Source: Melieria omissa (taxonomy: Eukaryota; Arthropoda; Insecta; Diptera; Ulidiidae). From it: a stretch of 64,000 nt of DNA. Under the pieces are notes generated by a model. It did not search any database. It was not told where the DNA came from and was given only the letters and a program-made list of their open reading frames with translations. Position numbers and translations under genes: made by a program. Shown here piece after piece: positions 31,801-44,402 of the stretch; within the stretch, counting starts at the first letter, position 1; every line of letters begins with the position of its first letter. The stretch is from contig OZ020269.1 in the NCBI GenBank assembly GCA_963971225.1, positions 90,540,783-90,604,782 on the forward strand, in the 5' to 3' direction.

Positions 31801-34800
31801 GTTCCAATAGGTCTGCATTGTTTCATGGAAGAATTCGGGGCTTCTTTAAATATAGTTTGCTTGTTAGCTTGAGGTAGGTTTTACTTTTATATTTCATCGG
31901 GTTGTGTGAGCTGTTTCAAGCTGCCAATCAACATTGACTTGTCTATATCTTCCATATGGATGATGAAGCTCCAGCGAAAAGTTTTTCAAAGTAGTACCTG
32001 AAGGTTCAGGGAGGAAAGGAAGACTATGTTTTCGGTGGAAGAAAACATGGTCTCCTGAGATGAAAGGCTGATGAGAGGCTTCTGGCTGCATTATAGCTAA
32101 GAATATCGAAAAAGTTGTCTTCCCGGTGCCGGAAGGACGGACAGGACGAGTTAAATTCCTCTTCTTCCTCTTTGCCTTTTTCTTCTGTTCCACTCCTTTT
32201 TTGTTCTTGTTATAAAATGTACAGCTTCCTGTATTTTAAAATTAGCCTTTTTGACTCCCTCTCGCTCTTTGTTAATAATTTTGGGTAACTTAAATTACAT
32301 CTTGTTTTTTTTCGAAACATTTGTTATTTATTGACTAATTTTACAACTTTTTGTTCTTTCTTAAAGCGCTCAACCCATTACGAAAGAGATAACTTTCTCA
32401 AACACACTTTTAATAACGTAAATTTATGACAATTTCAGGTATTTTCTTTACGCTCTTTTGGGCTCAAACATTACAGAAAAAAGAAGAAAGTTTTCCAAGC
32501 ACATTTTTAATATCTTAAATTTATGACAATTTGAAGCATTTTCTTAACGCATATTTCGTATATATTTTCAGACCTCATTTTTTTTTGCATACAAACAGTT
32601 TTGCATACTTTTGTGCGCATTTCTCACACAAAGTGGATCCTCGGTTTATGGTAACAAATTTAATGCCATTAGGCCGAAGGCTACGGCTTCCTACGACCTC
32701 ATGCGTTGGGGCTGTAAATTTTATTGAATGGTTGTTGTTGTTATTATTGTTGTACTGTGTACGTGATTCGTAGATGGCACATGCGAACATGCATAAATTT
32801 GTAGATTTAAATATGACCCAACACCAATGGGATCGGCCAATCAGTGGCACAAATGCAAGTGAGAAAAGCCGAGTATGACAAGAAGTCAACAGAGAACATG
32901 ACACACAACAAAAAAGTAGACTAAATAAATAAAATTGCAAAGCATACTTATGGGCGCAGAGCGTGCAGTAGACTGTTAATGAAACAATGAATGAAGTGTC
33001 GAGTGGAGAAAGCAAGGCGGCACAAAAGTTGTTGCTGACATGTCCTGCGCGCTCTGAGCCTATCAAACGCTGATGCCAAAAAGTCAAATACGCTTGAATG
33101 GAATCAATGAATGCGGTGATGTATTTTTGTTTTTTTGTTTTTGTTTTCCACATACAATTTAGGCTGTTTAGATGAACGCCTACGCTGGCAGTGAGGCGCT
33201 CAGCTCTGCCAAGTCAAAGTATGTTTGTGTGAGTTGGCACATTTAAATAGCGAGATGTCATTAGAAATGTCAAAGCATAGACACACACATATACACACAA
33301 ACACAGTCATAAACATACAAAAGACATTGGCAAGTTGTAGGAAAAATTGCCTGTCGGCGCAACGGGAGCAGAAACGTTTAAGTTTATTTTGCTTGAACGC
33401 TCACCCTACGCTCAGTCTGTCCCTGTTGCTGCCAAATGCGTGACAAATGTGTTTTCTATGCTCGGATGTCAGTGCTGCCAATAACACGAAAGACAGAAGA
33501 AGACAAAAATAAATAAAGAAGCCACCAGCTCGCAGCGTCGCTGAAATCCAGCAAGCGGCAAAAATATAATGCAAAGTAAGGCAAGTATACTTTTAGGCAA
33601 AGCCAACTCTTAGTCAACATATTTCGTTCGCTTTCGTGGCGTTTGTCGTTCTGCTTTAGCTGTGCAATTTTTAACGTTTAAATAACGTCAAAAATAAGAA
33701 GGAGCGAGCAAAGTAGGCCAAGCAACCGGAAGGAAGTTGTGGCAGCTGATAGCGTCGAGGCACGCGCACTGTGCTGATGACGTGATGTAGCGGGTGGAGG
33801 GGGGGGAAAGGGAGGGGTGGACGCGTGCCATAGCAGCAGCAGTTCAATATTATCGCAATACGTGCGTTGCAAGCGCAAGTGGCTGCTGCTTTATAACCTC
33901 AATTGCATGTACGCCAAGTGTCTTATTGAGCGCTCGCACGCCTAAAAGTATGCCATGCTAAACGTTGCTTGTTTGCTTTTTTGCCATTATTGAATGCGAC
34001 GCACATATGTGTGAGTACGAGCTGCCTGGTTGGAGAACGTATAAGAAGAAGAAGAAAAATAATAATAAGAAGAAAAAGACTGGTAACGCAGTAAAAGCAG
34101 CAAAAGATGGTTGGTTGGTGTAGTAGCAAAAGTTGAAGAACAGCACACACACACACACACACCACAGAAAGACGAACGCACAAAAACGCCAACACAACTG
34201 ACCACAAGTTGTGCTCGCTTTGCTTGTAAACAAATAAAAATAAAATAATAAAAAAAAATAACAAAAACGTAACTCTTGAGTTTGAAAAGACGCTGCCGCC
34301 ATAGGAAATTGACCATTTGTTGAACATTTACACGTTTGGCCGGTAATTTTATTTGACTTTTATTGGGTTTACAAATTAGATGTTGATGAGCTTTACGAAT
34401 GTCGATTGCGCCAGTCGATATGTAGACAAGTGCCAAATGCTTGCAAGATGGCCGGCAGCGAGTTGGGACAACGGACAGTGCGCTTTTTGCACTAACTTTG
34501 ACAACAATCTGCTGGCCAGATGGCGTTGCACGCCATGTGCGTGGCATATGTTGTGAGTGAACGTGTGCATGTCTGTGTGTGTGTGTGTTTTTAAGTGATT
34601 GACTCTACGCTTTGCGTGTGAAAAGGGTTTGAAAATGGCTGACACTAATATCAGACAGGCGAATGATGTTTTTTGCTTGCCGAACTGTCACGTTTATTTG
34701 ACAGTGGCACATTAAGTAACATAAAATAAAAATAAAAATATTCCCTTTAGAGCTTCATGAAGAAATTTTTCTTTTAAAAATATTTAAAAAATTTTCCTTA

Positions 34801-34965
34801 AGCGTTTTGTTTTTTATGTTGCACTTTCAATTTCTTTCTATGGGTTTTATGAAATCTCTGGTATATAAGAATAAACCAGAAACAATTCTGGAGCTTTAGG
34901 ACCAGATGCAAAATTTCTTCGGTGAGATAGAGTCACGTCCCTGCTTCATATTGGCTCTTTACAGT
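31801..34965. other. Unique non-coding DNA
   Basis: Holds AC and TG runs (33278-33305, 34144-34162, 34573-34590) and one G-quadruplex motif. The minus-strand frame at 31894-32193 (99 residues) and the 186-192-residue minus frames at 32575-33153 and 33987-34547 have no recognisable domains. GCATGGCATACTTTTAGG, present at 31225-31242 in the array, recurs exactly on the minus strand at 33941-33958, and a related AGTATACTTTTAGGC lies at 33584-33598. Confidence 0.5.
33792..33817 (+). other. G-quadruplex motif
   Basis: Four G tracts (GGG, a run of eight G, GGG, GGGG) separated by short loops TGGA, AAA and A. This meets the usual G3+N1-7 pattern on the + strand. No promoter or gene is evident next to it. 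Confidence 0.75.
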
Positions 34966-35060
34966 GGGGTTTCGCGGAGAACTTTTGAACCAAATACCAT
35001 TTGAAACCATATTTTGTATCAGCAAATTTTTGTGTTTGGGGGAGGTTTGAACCCCTAAAC
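34966..35060 (+). repeat. Dispersed repeat family D, copy 3 (3' end lost)
   Basis: Begins CAGTGGGGTTTCGCGG and shares ACTTTTGAACC, CCATTTGAAACCATATTTTG, AGCAAATTTTTGTGTTTGG and GGTTTGAACCCCT with the other copies. Its right end is not visible; a hAT-like MITE starts 15 bases further on. Confidence 0.65.
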
Positions 35061-35074
35061 CCTACTAATTAGAT

Positions 35075-35210
35075 CAGGTGTGAATTCAGAAAAATATTTC
35101 GGAGGGAGTTTCAAAAAGTAATTCTTTAATAGTTGCTTTTTAATTTGTATGTAGTTTTAAAGTCGATCCAGGGGGTTTCAATCCCCAAAAGCCCCCTGAA
35201 TCCGCCACTG
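35075..35210. mobile_element. hAT-like MITE, copy 1 (136 bp)
   Basis: Left end CAGGTGTGAATTCAG, right end CTGAATCCGCCACTG, imperfect inverted repeats of the CAGNGGCGGATTCAG type. Flanking octamers AATTAGAT (35067-35074) and GATTAGAT (35211-35218) match at 7 of 8 positions, the 8-bp duplication expected for hAT elements. The interior (ATATTTCGGAGGGAGTTTCA, TTGTATGTAGTTTTAA.GTCGATCC) matches the copy at 50328-50480. No coding capacity. Confidence 0.85.
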
Positions 35211-35689
35211 GATTAGATCCATAACCCTATTAGATCCATCACCGTCTATGCACCTGTCCTGCGTTATACTTTAGTTCAACCTTCAACTTTTTTTTTACAT
35301 TCTAAGGACTTCAAACTGGTTCAATGAGTGAGCGGTCTTATGTTTGACTGCTTGTAAGTAGTATCTCCAGCATGGGCCATCGTGGCCATAAACTTTATGA
35401 ACTTAGCGTCCTGAAGAAGCTAAAACACTTTATTGCATCTGAATAGAAAAGTAAAGTTGATTTTGAAGTAAAGAGCAGAACAGTGAACATTCCAATATTA
35501 ATAGCACTGTGATCATAGATGTCAGAGATTTCAAACCCAAAAAAAACCCTACGCAGCTCTTAAAGTAAAGGCTCAGAAAAGTTAAAGCAACGTAGAGAAA
35601 ACTTAAGAGATCCTTTTTGAATGAGTTCTGAATGATTGGAGTGAGAAATGAGAAAATGTCTCCAGATAAGAAAAATTCCTTACAAGTCT

Positions 35690-36131
35690 GTTGCAGAAGA
35701 AGAAGAAGAAGAAGAAGAAGAAGAAGAAGCAGTAGAAGTAGAAGTAGAAGCAAAAGTATAAGTAGAAGCAGAAGTAGAAGTAGTAAATGTACGATGTATG
35801 GGTTCGAAGAAGAAGAAAAAAGAGGAGGAGTAGAAGAAGGAATAGAAGTAGAAGAAGTAGAAGAATAAGAAGAAGAAAAAGTAGAAGTAGAAGCAGAAGC
35901 AGAAGTAGAAGTAGAAGTAGAAGTAGAAGTAGAAGTAGGAGCAGAAGTAGAAGTAGAAGTAGAAGTAGAAATAGAAGTAGAAGTAGAAGAAGAACAAGAA
36001 CAAAAATAAAAAAGTAAAAGTAGAAGAAGAGGAAGAAGAAATAGAAGCAGAAGAAGAAGTACCAGAGGAAGAAAAAGTAGAAGTAGAAGAAGACGTACAA
36101 GAAGAAGTAGAAGTAGAAGAAGAAGAAGAAC

Positions 36132-36164
<33 letters not shown>

Positions 36165-36515
36165 AAGAAGAAGTCGAAGTAGATGTAGAAGTAGAAGTAT
36201 GAATAAAAGTGGAAGAAGAAGAAGAAGAAGAAGAAGAAGAAGAGGTAGAAGTAGAAGTAGAATTAGAAATAGAAGTAGAAGAAGAAGTGGAAGTAAAAGT
36301 AGAAGTAAAAGAAGAAGTAGAAGTAAAAGAAGAAGAAGAAGTAGATATAGAAGTTAAAAAAGAACAAGAAGAACAAGAAGAAGTAGAAGTAAAAGAAGAA
36401 GCAGAAGCAGAAGTAGAAATAGATGTAGAAGTAAAAAAAGAACAAGAGGAACAAGAAGAAGAAGAAGTAGAAGTAGAAGTAGAAGTAGAAGAAGAAGAAG
36501 CAGAACTATTACAAC
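35690..36515 (+). repeat. GAA-rich purine tract, (GAA)n and (GAAGTA)n
   Basis: About 825 bp made almost wholly of GAA triplets and GAAGTA hexamers on the + strand, with occasional GAAGCA and AAAGTA units. C is nearly absent. One interruption at 35783-35812 (AAATGTACGATGTATGGGTTCG) splits the tract. Translations give poly-Glu/Val on one strand and Ser/Thr or Phe/Tyr/Leu runs on the other; long frames up to 304 residues on the minus strand are artefacts. Tracts like this can adopt triplex (H-DNA) structures. Confidence 0.95.
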
Positions 36516-39500
36516 GAACAAAACCTGGAGTAGTGAAAGTACTTGAAATAAGGCACAATAGATCCTTTGGAGCACAGTGCTCTTTCTCAATCAATAATAA
36601 AATTGTAAGTTCCTTTTTTTTATAAGTAAGTAAAATTACGTGATTCCAACGTAGATTGAAGAAAACATAACTACGAAAAAGACAATCAAAATCGTCATGT
36701 CAGGCATCATTTTTAAAGTAAAATCTGTGATTGTATATGAAAAACTCATTGAACGTATTTGTGGTTTCAGAAATAGTTGCATGAAAGCACTTACTGATGT
36801 CTAACATTAGGTGATTTTTGGAAGATTATTGTTAAGATTATACAGAACTTTAGATGAATAAAACAATTGGAAGATGTTCTGAAAGAAGTTTTCGAGAATG
36901 ACTCAGTCTTAGCTGTTGGGTAAATTTGGATCGTAAAAATTCAGCGCATCTGAAATAAATTTCTTATATGGAACTTGTATAAGTACAAAGCTAACCAGTT
37001 AGAAAAGGAATATCGAGTATTGTTTAGGACACAAATCTCTTCTACGGTGTGGCGTAAAAGTCATCACTCTATTGGCAGATGCTCTAGTTAACTTTTGGAA
37101 ATCCCGGCAAAAGTAAATTCTGCTTTTACATAAATTCGTTCATTCATATGTTGATTTATTCATTCATTCATTCATAAACAAATTAGAGCCAAAGAACTCC
37201 ATTTCAACAAAACTTTCATAGGTGACATCGTGTGGAAGAAAGGATTCACAACTTCTTAGAAATATGTAAAAAATATTTGCTCATAATTCTCAAAGCGTTA
37301 CATTTCACTTTACTTCTGTCACTAACTTCAAACTTGGCACTTTTTATTACTTTTTTTTTACTTTGATTTTGTACCGAAAATTGCAAACGCTTTTACACAT
37401 CAATGCGCACAGGAAAGTAAAAAGCTTATAAATTTGAAATAAAAACAAAATTGAAACTATTAAAAAATTCCAATTTAATTGCAATTTAAGTTAAAGCAAA
37501 AAAAAAAATCGGTCAGACAAACTTTCAAAAATCTTAACAGAGAATCCAGAACTGCTTTGCCATCGTACAAAAAAAATATAATGAAAAAAAAGAAAACTGC
37601 ACAAGTTTGCAGTGAAAACTAATTGCATGAAACCGATGTCATTACTGGGACAATTGCAATAACAAAAACAACTACAACAACAACAGCAGTCACGGCAGTG
37701 TCAGCTGAACGGCACGAAAGCGAAGTGCGGCAAGTGGCAACAGTGAAGTGCGGCAAGCGGCAACAGTGAAGTGCGGCAAGCGGCAAGCAAAATGAGGAAA
37801 ACGATTGTCATTTTGCTAATGGAAAGTCGCGGCAAAGCTGAAACACTGCTGGAAGTTAGGAACAGATGAAAGAGGAAACGAGCAAATGGCTTAAACGTGG
37901 CCAAAGCAGTGACACAACTGAAAGAAGAAAAAACTTTAATTTGTGAAACAAAAAACCAGAGGCGGTGCAGAGAAGAAGGCTGAACTTCATTCAGAGAGTA
38001 GGAGGGAAGTTGTGCGGCGGGAGAGTACAGGGAATGAGTAATTTGATAGGAGGAGGGAAGGGAGGAAGGAAGGGAAAATCGTACATACAAGACAGGCGAC
38101 AAGACAGGAACAAATGAAATTATTACGCGCGTTGAAAATATTTTGGCTGGTTTGCTGTTTGGCTGCTTGTCACTTGCCGACACTATTTGCAGCTTTTGCT
38201 GTTTGCCTTTTTGTGTGTTTGTGTATGTGTGTGTGTGTGTGTCAACTATAAATGCTTGCAACCCGTTTTACAACTGCGCTGGCAAGCACACAAGTGGCAC
38301 GAAAGGGATCAGTGAGGGGGGTGAAGCAAGCGCAGACAGCTGAAGTGGTTGCAAACATGGGCGAAAATTTCATTATTAAGGCACGTTTCGCATTCAATTT
38401 TTTTTTGTTGCTCGCCTCCAGTTGGAGCAGGAAACATGAACGGAAGTGTACAGAAAGACAGACAAACAGACAGTCAGACAAGTGGATTCACTACTAATAT
38501 CTACAAACAAACATACATATTTCCAAAGTGTAGCCGCAAGCGAAGACGTTTCATGGCAACGCGGCGTATACGTAACATGTAATTGCGTTTGAGTGAAGGG
38601 GAGTGAAACGGATTGAATTGAGTTGAGTTGAGTTGAGTTGGATGGTCGGAAATTGCTAAAATTTTTGGAAAATTATTATTTTATTGGCAAAAAACCATTT
38701 CAGCAAGCGACGGCTGTATTTTTAATTACATTACAGCGAACACGATGCGATGCGATGGAGGCGTGAAGAACAGCTTGTTGCAAGTATGCAGAGGCGAGGC
38801 AGTGTGGGCATAAAAGCGTGGCAGCTGAACGCGTGTCGCCTCTTGAGTTTTTGACATTGTTAGTAATTGTGGCAGAGCAGAAATGTGGGTGAAAATTATG
38901 GAAGGCAAGAAAAGATAAGTGAAAAGATGAGCGTAGGATTGAAAGTAAATGAGTGAAGGGTTGACTACAAACGGGGCAAATGTGGGGTTTCTGAATTTGT
39001 TGTTGTATCTGAATTTGTTGTTGTACTTTGTAACGTCTACTGGTACATGAAGTGTGTAAGGCGGCGAGTTGAGAAAATTTTAAATAAGCAAAAATTGGGT
39101 TCAACGTTAACGTTGAGTTCTGCTGGAAGTAACAAAGCTAGTGAATGAGTTTTCGTGTGTGTGTGTGTGTGTGTGTGTTTGTAAGCAATATTACTAGGAA
39201 ATATAGGTGTACCTAAACTAAAACAACAACAACAAAATAAGAAAAATTACCTAAAACTGGCAGCAGACACAAGTTTCTGGCGCTAAGCAGGCCACGAGCG
39301 TTGACATATCTTAGCGAAGAGTGTGTTTGTGTGTGTGAGTATTTTAATTTACGCCTTTTTGTTGTTGTTGTAAAGTTAAAAAACGAGCACCTTGGGTGAC
39401 AAAGAGCGCGGTGCATGCAAGCGGTTAAGTGCTAAAATGGCTGAAAATTTGCGCAATGCCAATGCGTGCCGAGGCCCCAGAAGACCCCAGAATGGATTGA

Positions 39501-41189
39501 AAGCGAGTGAAAGAGAGAGAGAGTAAGAGCGACACGTTTGTTATGCATGCTGCGTTTTACACTTTTGGGCAATTGTTGCCACTTGCCTTAAGTTGTGGCA
39601 GCACCTTTGCGTGCGTGTGGCACGCTTGACTGACGCTAAGTGCGGCAGCAAGTGGCAACATTACAAGCTGAAAATTATGCAATGCTCGCTTGTTGCCGCT
39701 GCTAGTTTCTATAGTTTGTAGTAAAACGTTGCAAACGCTATGCATTTTCTGCATGCACTTCTCCAACAGTTCGCGTCAGAATACTAAGCATTCGCAGCCT
39801 TCACTCTACTTGTTGGCAAATGTGGCAAATGTTGCTGCCACATTATTTGCCACTTTTCGTTTTAGTATTTTTTTTAGACATAATTTTTTTCGCACAACTA
39901 TAAGTGCACGCAATGTTTGTTGTTTTTGTACTTTGTCGTGTGACATTTAAGAAATTAGTTTAAAGTTTTAATTTGACAGCTTACAGCGCGGTTATGTAAT
40001 GTGGCACTTGCAACAAAGTGCAGCTGTGCATGTGCACAGCGAGTACGAGGGTGTGTGAGTGGCAGCTGCAAATGGCATTCACAGAGTGAAGAGTTAGATG
40101 GGCAGACAGGGAGGAGAAATTTGAAGAAGAAATGACATTTGAAAAGTGTGATTAAGGCAAAGTGTTTTGTCACATTTGGCGCGAATTAAAATAGAATTTA
40201 GAGCATTTTTGTAAGTGTGTGTGTATGCAATTTGAATATTGCAATGAAACCCTAGCCTCGATTTGTTGGACTTAATGACTTTTTTTTATTACCATTTGAA
40301 AACTTTAATATTAAACCTTGAAGCATTTCAGAGAGTCAACTTTTTTGGTTCCAATTTCAACTCATTTCATGCATTGCACTCACTTATTACTCGCCACTAC
40401 TTGTGTTGCATGCCACAGTGCACTTAATCAGCAATTCTAACTCATATCAATCAGCGTTGCACGCATTGCGTATGTGCCAACCAGGTATTTTCATATGTAC
40501 GAGCTGAAAATTTTTCATTTTCATTTTCACTTTCTCACTGCACTCACCTTATGCCAACTTACATCTCCAGCAAATGCTAATGTTTGCTATGCGAATGAAT
40601 GTTGGCAACATAATGTAATGGCAGATCAGCAAGTTTGAGCGCATGCAACATGCAACATTTGCTTGTTACTGCATTAGTTGGTTGGTTCGTTGTGCGTTTG
40701 GCAAATGCTAATGTGCGCATTTTTCATGTTGCATGCAAAAACAAAAACACATTTGTAAATGTTGCACATGTACTTGGAGACTTAATATTTGTTGCAACTA
40801 GACTTTGCTTGCATGTGAAACGAAAATGGTGCAGGAACGACGGCAAAAGTTGAAAAGTGAAAGAAATGTCTGACAACGAGGCGTATGAGTAATTTTTTGC
40901 CGTTTTGCTTTTTTGTCATTTGCATTGTTAGCCACACGACTGCTGCACGGTGACAGCTTTAGAATTGCATTCGTGTCACTAACATGCAACACAGTCGGGA
41001 AAAACAGACACGCAAACACAAAGTCACACACACACACATACACGCAAACGTGAAGGACAAAGTGAAAGCATTGCCCGCAGCGCGAAAAAAGTATGCAATG
41101 TTGACGTCTGACTGACTGGTGTCCATCTGTGACACTTTTTTGCAGGGAAAAACTTTCTAACACATGTTGTGAAAAACTTTAAAATTGTT
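36516..41189. other. Unique non-coding DNA with microsatellites
   Basis: Includes GT runs (38223-38242, 39153-39178, 39324-39338), a GAGTT run (38615-38640), AC runs near 41024-41042 and a 23-bp minisatellite at 37718. No frame has a recognisable domain. Confidence 0.5.
37718..37790. repeat. Minisatellite, 23-bp unit, three copies
   Basis: GAAGTGCGGCAAGYGGCAAC plus AGT repeats three times in a row with only one variable base (Y); the last copy is partial. Confidence 0.9.
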
Positions 41190-42880
41190 TAAGGATTTAA
41201 AATTTTTAGTGCACAAAACCTTGAATAATAATAGTAACTGTTGGCAAATTGTTAATTTTTAATTTTTAGTCAAAATAAAAAATAATTTTTTTATTCAAAA
41301 ATATTATTAAATGTTAAAGTTTTAATGCTCAAACTGTTAACTAATTTTGAATTTTTAGTGCTTAAAAGGTCGACTTTTTTTTGTGATTTAATTGGAGTTT
41401 TTTACGAAATACCACAAAAATATTATAAAAATAATTTTTTAACTATTTAAAGATTTAATGCTCAAATTGTTTGAAAAAGAGGTAAAAAAATTTGAAATTT
41501 TTAAGATACAAAATTTTTAATGCATATTGACTAAATCTTCAATATTCGAACATGCAAAAATTCAAAACTTTTTTGAATGAATTTTTGATTTTTTTTAAGT
41601 GAACTTTTAATGCAATAAAAGTATCAACAATTAGAAAAACGTTGAGTAATAAATTTTAATTTTAGGTATAACATTTTTTGTGCACAAAACGTTTGAAAAT
41701 CTAAATTATTGAAATTTTTTTAAATAAAATTTTGAAATGTTTCTAACATTTTTTGTGCACAAAACGTTTGAAAATCTAAATTATTGAAATTTTATAAAAT
41801 ACAATTTTGAAATGTTTCTAAAAATTTAAGTTGTTATAAACTTTAACTTTGAGAAAAGTGGTTAAACTTTGACTAATACTTTAACATTTTTCAGATACTA
41901 AATTTTTTTGTGCACAAAAGGTATGAAAAACTAAAACTTTGACATTTTAAAAAATGAATTTTTGAAATATGTTTCTAGCAATTAAAGTTTCAAAGCACTA
42001 AAAGTTTGAAAAAAGTGGTTTTGATATTAAAAAAATGAAGTTTTGAATACATTTTCGAAATTCTTATAGATATTAATATTTTATGCACAAAATGTTTTGA
42101 AACCTCAAACATTGAAAATTGAAGTTTTTAAAAATTGAAGTTTTAATGGATTAAAAGTTTTAAAAAATTGGTTAACCGTTGACATGATCTTCAAAATTTT
42201 TATAGATATCAAATTAATTGTGTACAAAAAGTTTGAAATCTCAAATATTTGGATTTTATTACAATTAAATTTTGATATTTTTTCTAAAAATTTAATTTCT
42301 AATACACTTAAAGTTTAAAAAAATCAGTTAAACGTTGACTAAAGCTTTCAAATTGTTTTCAGATATTAAATCTTTTGTGCACAAATTGTTTTTGAAATTT
42401 TTTAAAATTTATTTTTAAATTTTTTTTTAACATTTAAAGTTTTAATACACTAAAAACTTGAAAAAAATTGGCTAAACGTGGTTTAAATCTTCGAATTCGA
42501 AATCTTTTTAGAGATATTAAAAACTTTGTGCACAAAACGTTTGTAAACCTAAAACTTTAAAATTATTAATAATGAAATTTTGGAACTTTTTTCTAAGTTT
42601 TAACGCACTAAAAGTTTGGAAAATGTTAAAAAATGCTTTCAAATTTGTTTCAGATGATCAAATATTTCTGCACAAAACGTTTAAAAACCTAAGCCGTTGA
42701 CATTTTTTAAAATAAAACTTTTAAAATCAAAAATAAATTTAATTTTATTACACTTTAGTTTTTAATTTTGGTGTAAAAAATGTTTGAAAAATGGAGCAAA
42801 ATATGTTGTTGAAACCTTTTAAAAATTGTTCACGATATTAATTTTTTAGTTTAGAAAACATTTGAATTTTTGGTATTTCC
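41190..42880 (+). repeat. Diverged tandem array, ~150-bp unit, core GTGCACAAAACGTTTGAAA
   Basis: The core recurs near 41209, 41680, 41755, 41910, 42082, 42220, 42376, 42528 and 42670, mostly 138-172 bp apart. Units also share TTTTAATGCACTAAAAGTTT, AAAAA.TGGTTAAACGTTGAC and TTTCAGATATTAAAT. 41200-41660 is older and harder to phase. No gene. Confidence 0.85.
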
Positions 42881-42994
42881 GTTTTTCTTAAAAAACTTTT
42901 GTGAAAATGTTTTGATCATATTTTAATTCGCCTTTGATTTGAGTTTATTTTTTTTTATTTTTTGAGTCCAAGCTCTTTCAAATATGCTAGAATA

Positions 42995-43175
42995 GGTTAG
43001 GTTAGGTTTGATTTGGTCAGGTTAGGTAATCTGGCTGACCAAGCCGGTCACGCATAGACCTTATTGGCTCTCTAACGGGACCAATTGGTACTCCTTAGAG
43101 TTGTGGATCGACGTAGAAGTGATCGGTGAGAATGTGGCTGTATTGATGTTCTAGTCGAGCAATCGGTAGTTGCCT
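42995..43175 (-). mobile_element. LINE 3' UTR fragment with (AACCT)n tail
   Basis: On the minus strand it contains CACATTCTCACCGATCACTT, CTACGTCGATCCA, a diverged middle, GGTCAGCCAGATTACC, then AACCTAACCTAACC. The same order of words is seen at 17333-17438 on the plus strand (CACATTCTCAACGATCACTT, TCAAGTCGACC, GGCCAATCTGGCCAGGGTAACC, TAACC). No coding part is left, so it is a severely 5'-truncated copy. Confidence 0.7.
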
Positions 43176-43225
43176 TTTGAACCCACGTAACCCCTAGTTT
43201 TATAATTTATTTATTTTTCCTTGTA

Positions 43226-43795
43226 CACCTAAGTCTGTTTTTACACGGTCTTTTTTTACACGGTTTTGATATAACACGGTTTGAAAATTGAATATTTTTA
43301 ATTTTTTTACACGATTTTATTCCATTTAGCACGATTTGAAATTTTATGTACTTAAATTTTTTTTGTCAAATTTAATTTTTGCGAAGTATGTTCATATCAC
43401 AAAAAAGTATTTATGAAAGAAAAAAGTCTGAAACCATCGATAGTATCGATAGTGCTGTCGATAGTTTGCGAACACTAGCTTAAAGATTTCAGTGAATTCC
43501 CTTTTAGCGCGTACAAGCAATTTTTACTGGTCAAAGCAAATGTGAATAGCACTAATTTAGGGGAATTCCCTTTATGTGCATACAATAAAATTTACTGGTC
43601 AGAGCAATTGAAACGTGTTAATATTTTGTGAACTGTCAATGCAATAAGACGTGTTTGGTAAAGAAATTTTAATAGGTTTTAGAGATTAGGAACAAATCAC
43701 CCATTTTTGTATACGATCAATGTCTTTTTTTACACGGTTTTTTTTTACACGGCTTCTTCTGGAACCAATCTACCGTGTAAAAACAGACTTAGGTG
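43226..43795. mobile_element. 570-bp TA-flanked MITE with perfect inverted ends
   Basis: The left end CACCTAAGTCTGTTTTTACA (43226 on, continuing CGGT) is the exact complement of the right end (to 43795), 24 bases without mismatch. TA flanks both sides (43224-43225, 43796-43797), so a Tc1/mariner-type enzyme is likely. TTTTTTACACGGTTT words are repeated inside next to both ends. The interior has no reading frame but carries clustered ATCGATA motifs at 43437-43468. Confidence 0.9.
43437..43468 (+). promoter_or_regulatory. Clustered (T)ATCGATA motifs
   Basis: ATCGATAG, TATCGATAG and GTCGATAG follow each other within 32 bases. TATCGATA is the DRE/BEAF-type motif of Drosophila promoters and insulators. 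Here the cluster lies in a MITE; function is not shown. Confidence 0.45.
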
Positions 43796-43797
43796 TA

Positions 43798-44364
43798 ATT
43801 AATAACTTCTGAATATTTTGCTAATGTTATATTAACAAATTAAATGGAGATTTTGACGCTGCACCTAACTTTTCATACATCTTCTTCACCTTCATATATC
43901 TTCTTTTTGAATTCATCTTTATTAAACTTGTTTTTTTGTAGTCCATATTTGTATATAATCTTTGTAGTTGTTGTCACTGTTTCTCATAAGCGCATTTTAT
44001 GTTACATATTTCAAATTGTCTCTGTATGTGTGTAGGTGTGTGCGTTTGTGTGAAGGGGGAAAAATTGTTGTCAGCAGTTAGAAGTTTTCCCGCTACTTTC
44101 ATGAAAAATGTTGTCTCCCTTCTTTTTTTTTTAGTTTATTTCACTTCAGAGCAATTTGGCAGCTGGTGGCTTGTCGTCTGGCTGCAAGTTTTTCGAAGCG
44201 ATTTTGTTGTGTGTTACGCGAAATTAGTTTAATGGTAAAAGTTTTTAAAACGACGCAGCACAAAAAGACAAGAACAAATTATGTCGCTATGTTTTTTAAC
44301 TTGAAAATGGTTTTAACATTTTGCTTTTGTGGCAATATTTCAACTGATGTGTATGAGTGTGTGT

Positions 44365-44402
<38 letters not shown>

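Noticed and set aside
31894..32193. 99-residue minus-strand frame with a GTGKTT-like P-loop string
   Set aside because: The short GTGKTT match stands alone; there is no Walker B or other NTPase context and the base composition is ordinary.
35603..36625. Glu-rich, Phe/Tyr-rich and Ser/Thr-rich frames up to 304 residues
   Set aside because: All are translations of one GAA/TTC tract in different frames.
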